Of a stretch of 5,849 nt of DNA, positions 4,686 through 5,849 are shown piece by piece. Below the pieces are notes generated by a model, which saw only the letters and a program-made list of their open reading frames with translations, did no database searches and was not told where the DNA came from. Origin of the DNA: Leucobacter sp. Lineage in GTDB: Bacteria; Actinomycetota; Actinomycetes; Actinomycetales; Microbacteriaceae. The stretch spans positions 1-5,849 of the forward strand of contig JAPSIU010000187.1 in assembly GCA_031178565.1 (NCBI GenBank), written 5' to 3'. Position 1 is the stretch's first letter. Each line of letters starts with the position of its first letter. The position numbers and the translations under genes are program-made.

Positions 4686-5849
4686 TCAGCGCGGCAGCCA
4701 CTGCGCACCCTGGTGCTCGCCCACGCCGGGCGGGGGCGACTGGTACCGCGGCGGCGTCTCGGAGAGCGAGATGGGCGTCGCGATCGAGCGCAGTGCGTGC
4801 ACGGTCCCGTCGGCTCCCGCGGCGGGAGTCCGGGCGACCGGATCGAGACCGAGCGACTCGGCGAGTTCGATCGCCTGGTCGATCGTGTTCACCCGCCCCG
4901 CCGGGATGTTCGCCGCGGTGAAGGCGATGATCCACTCCTCTGCCGTACGGGTGCGCAGCGGACCCTGCAGCGCGGCGCGGAGCTCGACCCGGTTCGCCAC
5001 GCGGGCGGGGTTGGTGGCGAAGCGCTCGTCGTCCGCGAGCTGCGAGATCCCGAGCACCTCGCACAGCCGGGCGAACTGCCCGTCAGTTCCGACCGCGAGC
5101 GCGATGGCCTGATCGGCAGCCTCCAGGGTCTCGTAGGGCGCGATCGACGGGTGCGCATTGCCCATGCGCTCGGGAGAGACGCCGGTTTCGAGCGTCGACG
5201 AGGCCTGGTTCGCGAGCGCGGAGAGCAGCGAGCCGAGCAGCGTCACCTTCACGTGCTGCCCGCGCCCCTCGTTCGGCGAGCCCGCGGTGTCTCGAGCGCG
5301 CAGGGCCGCCTGGATCCCGATCACGGAGTTGAGCCCCGTGAGAATGTCGACGAGCGCCACGCCCACCTTCGTCGGCTGGCCGCCGTCGGCATCGCTCTGC
5401 CCGGTGATGCTCATGAGCCCGCCCACCGCCTGCACGAGCAGGTCGTAGCCCGGCAGATCCCGTCCCGCCGCGTCGCCGAATCCGGAGATCGAGCAGTAGA
5501 CGGCCCGGGGATTCTCGGCGGCGACGTCGGCATAGCCGAGGCCGAACTTCTCCATGGTGCCCGGTTTGAAGTTCTCGATCACCACGTCCGCCGTGCGCGC
5601 GAGCTCCCTCGCGCGGGCGAGTCCTTCGGGCTGACGCAGGTCGCACACCACGGAGCGCTTTCCGCGATTGACACCCGCGAAGTACGTGCTCTGCCCGACG
5701 GCGTTCACCGGCGGACGCCACTGCCTGGTCCCGTCTCCCTCGGGGCTCTCGATCTTGATCACATCGGCGCCGAGGTCCGCGAGGATCATCGTGGCGTGCG
5801 GACCCGCGAGCACCCGGGAGAAATCGGCGACCCGGATTCCGCTGAGCGC
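4686..5849 (-). CDS. CaiB/BaiF type III CoA-transferase, probable succinyl-CoA:glutarate CoA-transferase (5' end off window)
   Basis: This enzyme moves CoA between acyl groups by a covalent aspartyl mechanism. The visible 387 residues start ALSGIRVADFSRVLAGPHAT, the standard family N-terminus, so only a few codons are missing beyond base 5849; the GTG at 5813 is an internal valine, not the start. Further family marks are LADLGADVIKIE, NRGKRSVVCDL, ADVVIENFKPGTMEKFGLGY, ISGFG and GYDLLVQAVGGLMSITG. The catalytic aspartate is in VALVDILTG (residue 168 of the fragment, bases 5346-5348). MGNAHPSIAPYETLEA matches the AHxSIxPY region of the SUGCT-like branch, and the C-terminus PPPGVGEH is typical. 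The gcdH gene follows after 34 bases on the same strand, which points to glutarate as acceptor and glutaryl-CoA as product. Formyl-, carnitine- or methylsuccinyl-type relatives share the fold, so substrate rests on context. Confidence 0.85.
   Translation of the reverse strand, partial: ALSGIRVADFSRVLAGPHATMILADLGADVIKIESPEGDGTRQWRPPVNAVGQSTYFAGVNRGKRSVVCDLRQPEGLARARELARTADVVIENFKPGTMEKFGLGYADVAAENPRAVYCSISGFGDAAGRDLPGYDLLVQAVGGLMSITGQSDADGGQPTKVGVALVDILTGLNSVIGIQAALRARDTAGSPNEGRGQHVKVTLLGSLLSALANQASSTLETGVSPERMGNAHPSIAPYETLEAADQAIALAVGTDGQFARLCEVLGISQLADDERFATNPARVANRVELRAALQGPLRTRTAEEWIIAFTAANIPAGRVNTIDQAIELAESLGLDPVARTPAAGADGTVHALRSIATPISLSETPPRYQSPPPGVGEHQGAQWLPR

Noticed and set aside
4652..4708. 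Upstream ATG at 4708 as the gcdH start.
   Set aside because: It overlaps the CoA-transferase coding end, and the ATG at 4651 has a strong AAAGGA site and yields the family-typical N-terminus.
3533..4921. A 462-codon open frame on the + strand opposite gcdH and the end of the CoA-transferase gene.
   Set aside because: It spans two real genes and their spacer, and its product is low-complexity (Arg/Glu/His/Leu-rich). It is a shadow of the GC-rich coding strand.

Overview
The window is very GC-rich, strongly GC-biased at third codon positions and tightly packed. It holds six protein genes, two of them cut by the window edges. Gene content and codon bias fit a high-GC Gram-positive actinobacterium. 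A Microbacteriaceae member (Leucobacter/Microbacterium-like) is my best guess, from the style of the GntR/DUF1648 pair and of the TetR; nothing in the window proves the genus. There are no RNA genes, mobile elements, CRISPR arrays or long repeats that I can see, and no gene-free stretch longer than about 85 bases.

Layout. On the + strand, bases 1-321 are the 3' end of a DUF985/Cupin_5 protein gene, followed after 10 bases by a TetR-family regulator (332-913). A hairpin at 938-960 separates this pair from the convergent minus-strand block. Read in its own direction, that block begins with a type III (CaiB/BaiF) CoA-transferase (4686-5849, 5' end off the window). It is followed after 34 bases by a glutaryl-CoA dehydrogenase (3488-4651). 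Then comes an 85-base intergenic spacer with a branched hairpin and an AT-rich promoter/operator. The block ends with a YtrA-type GntR regulator (2968-3402) overlapping by 4 bases (ATGA) a 670-residue membrane protein (959-2971).

How the genes work together. The CoA-transferase and dehydrogenase form a recognisable module for glutarate: activation to glutaryl-CoA using a donor CoA thioester (probably succinyl-CoA), then oxidative decarboxylation to crotonyl-CoA, as at the end of lysine/tryptophan breakdown. The GntR gene and the membrane protein gene form a separate two-gene, translationally coupled unit. Its promoter carries a perfect 6+3+6 palindrome over the predicted -10 box, which suggests autoregulation.

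The most unusual object is that membrane protein. Its N-terminal half is a DUF1648 (SdpI-like) membrane protein with a soluble PH-like segment. Its C-terminal half is a complete CPBP (Abi/CAAX-like) intramembrane protease with all motif residues intact. Both halves belong to families with members implicated in bacteriocin or peptide immunity, so a GntR-controlled envelope-stress or immunity function is a reasonable but untested reading.
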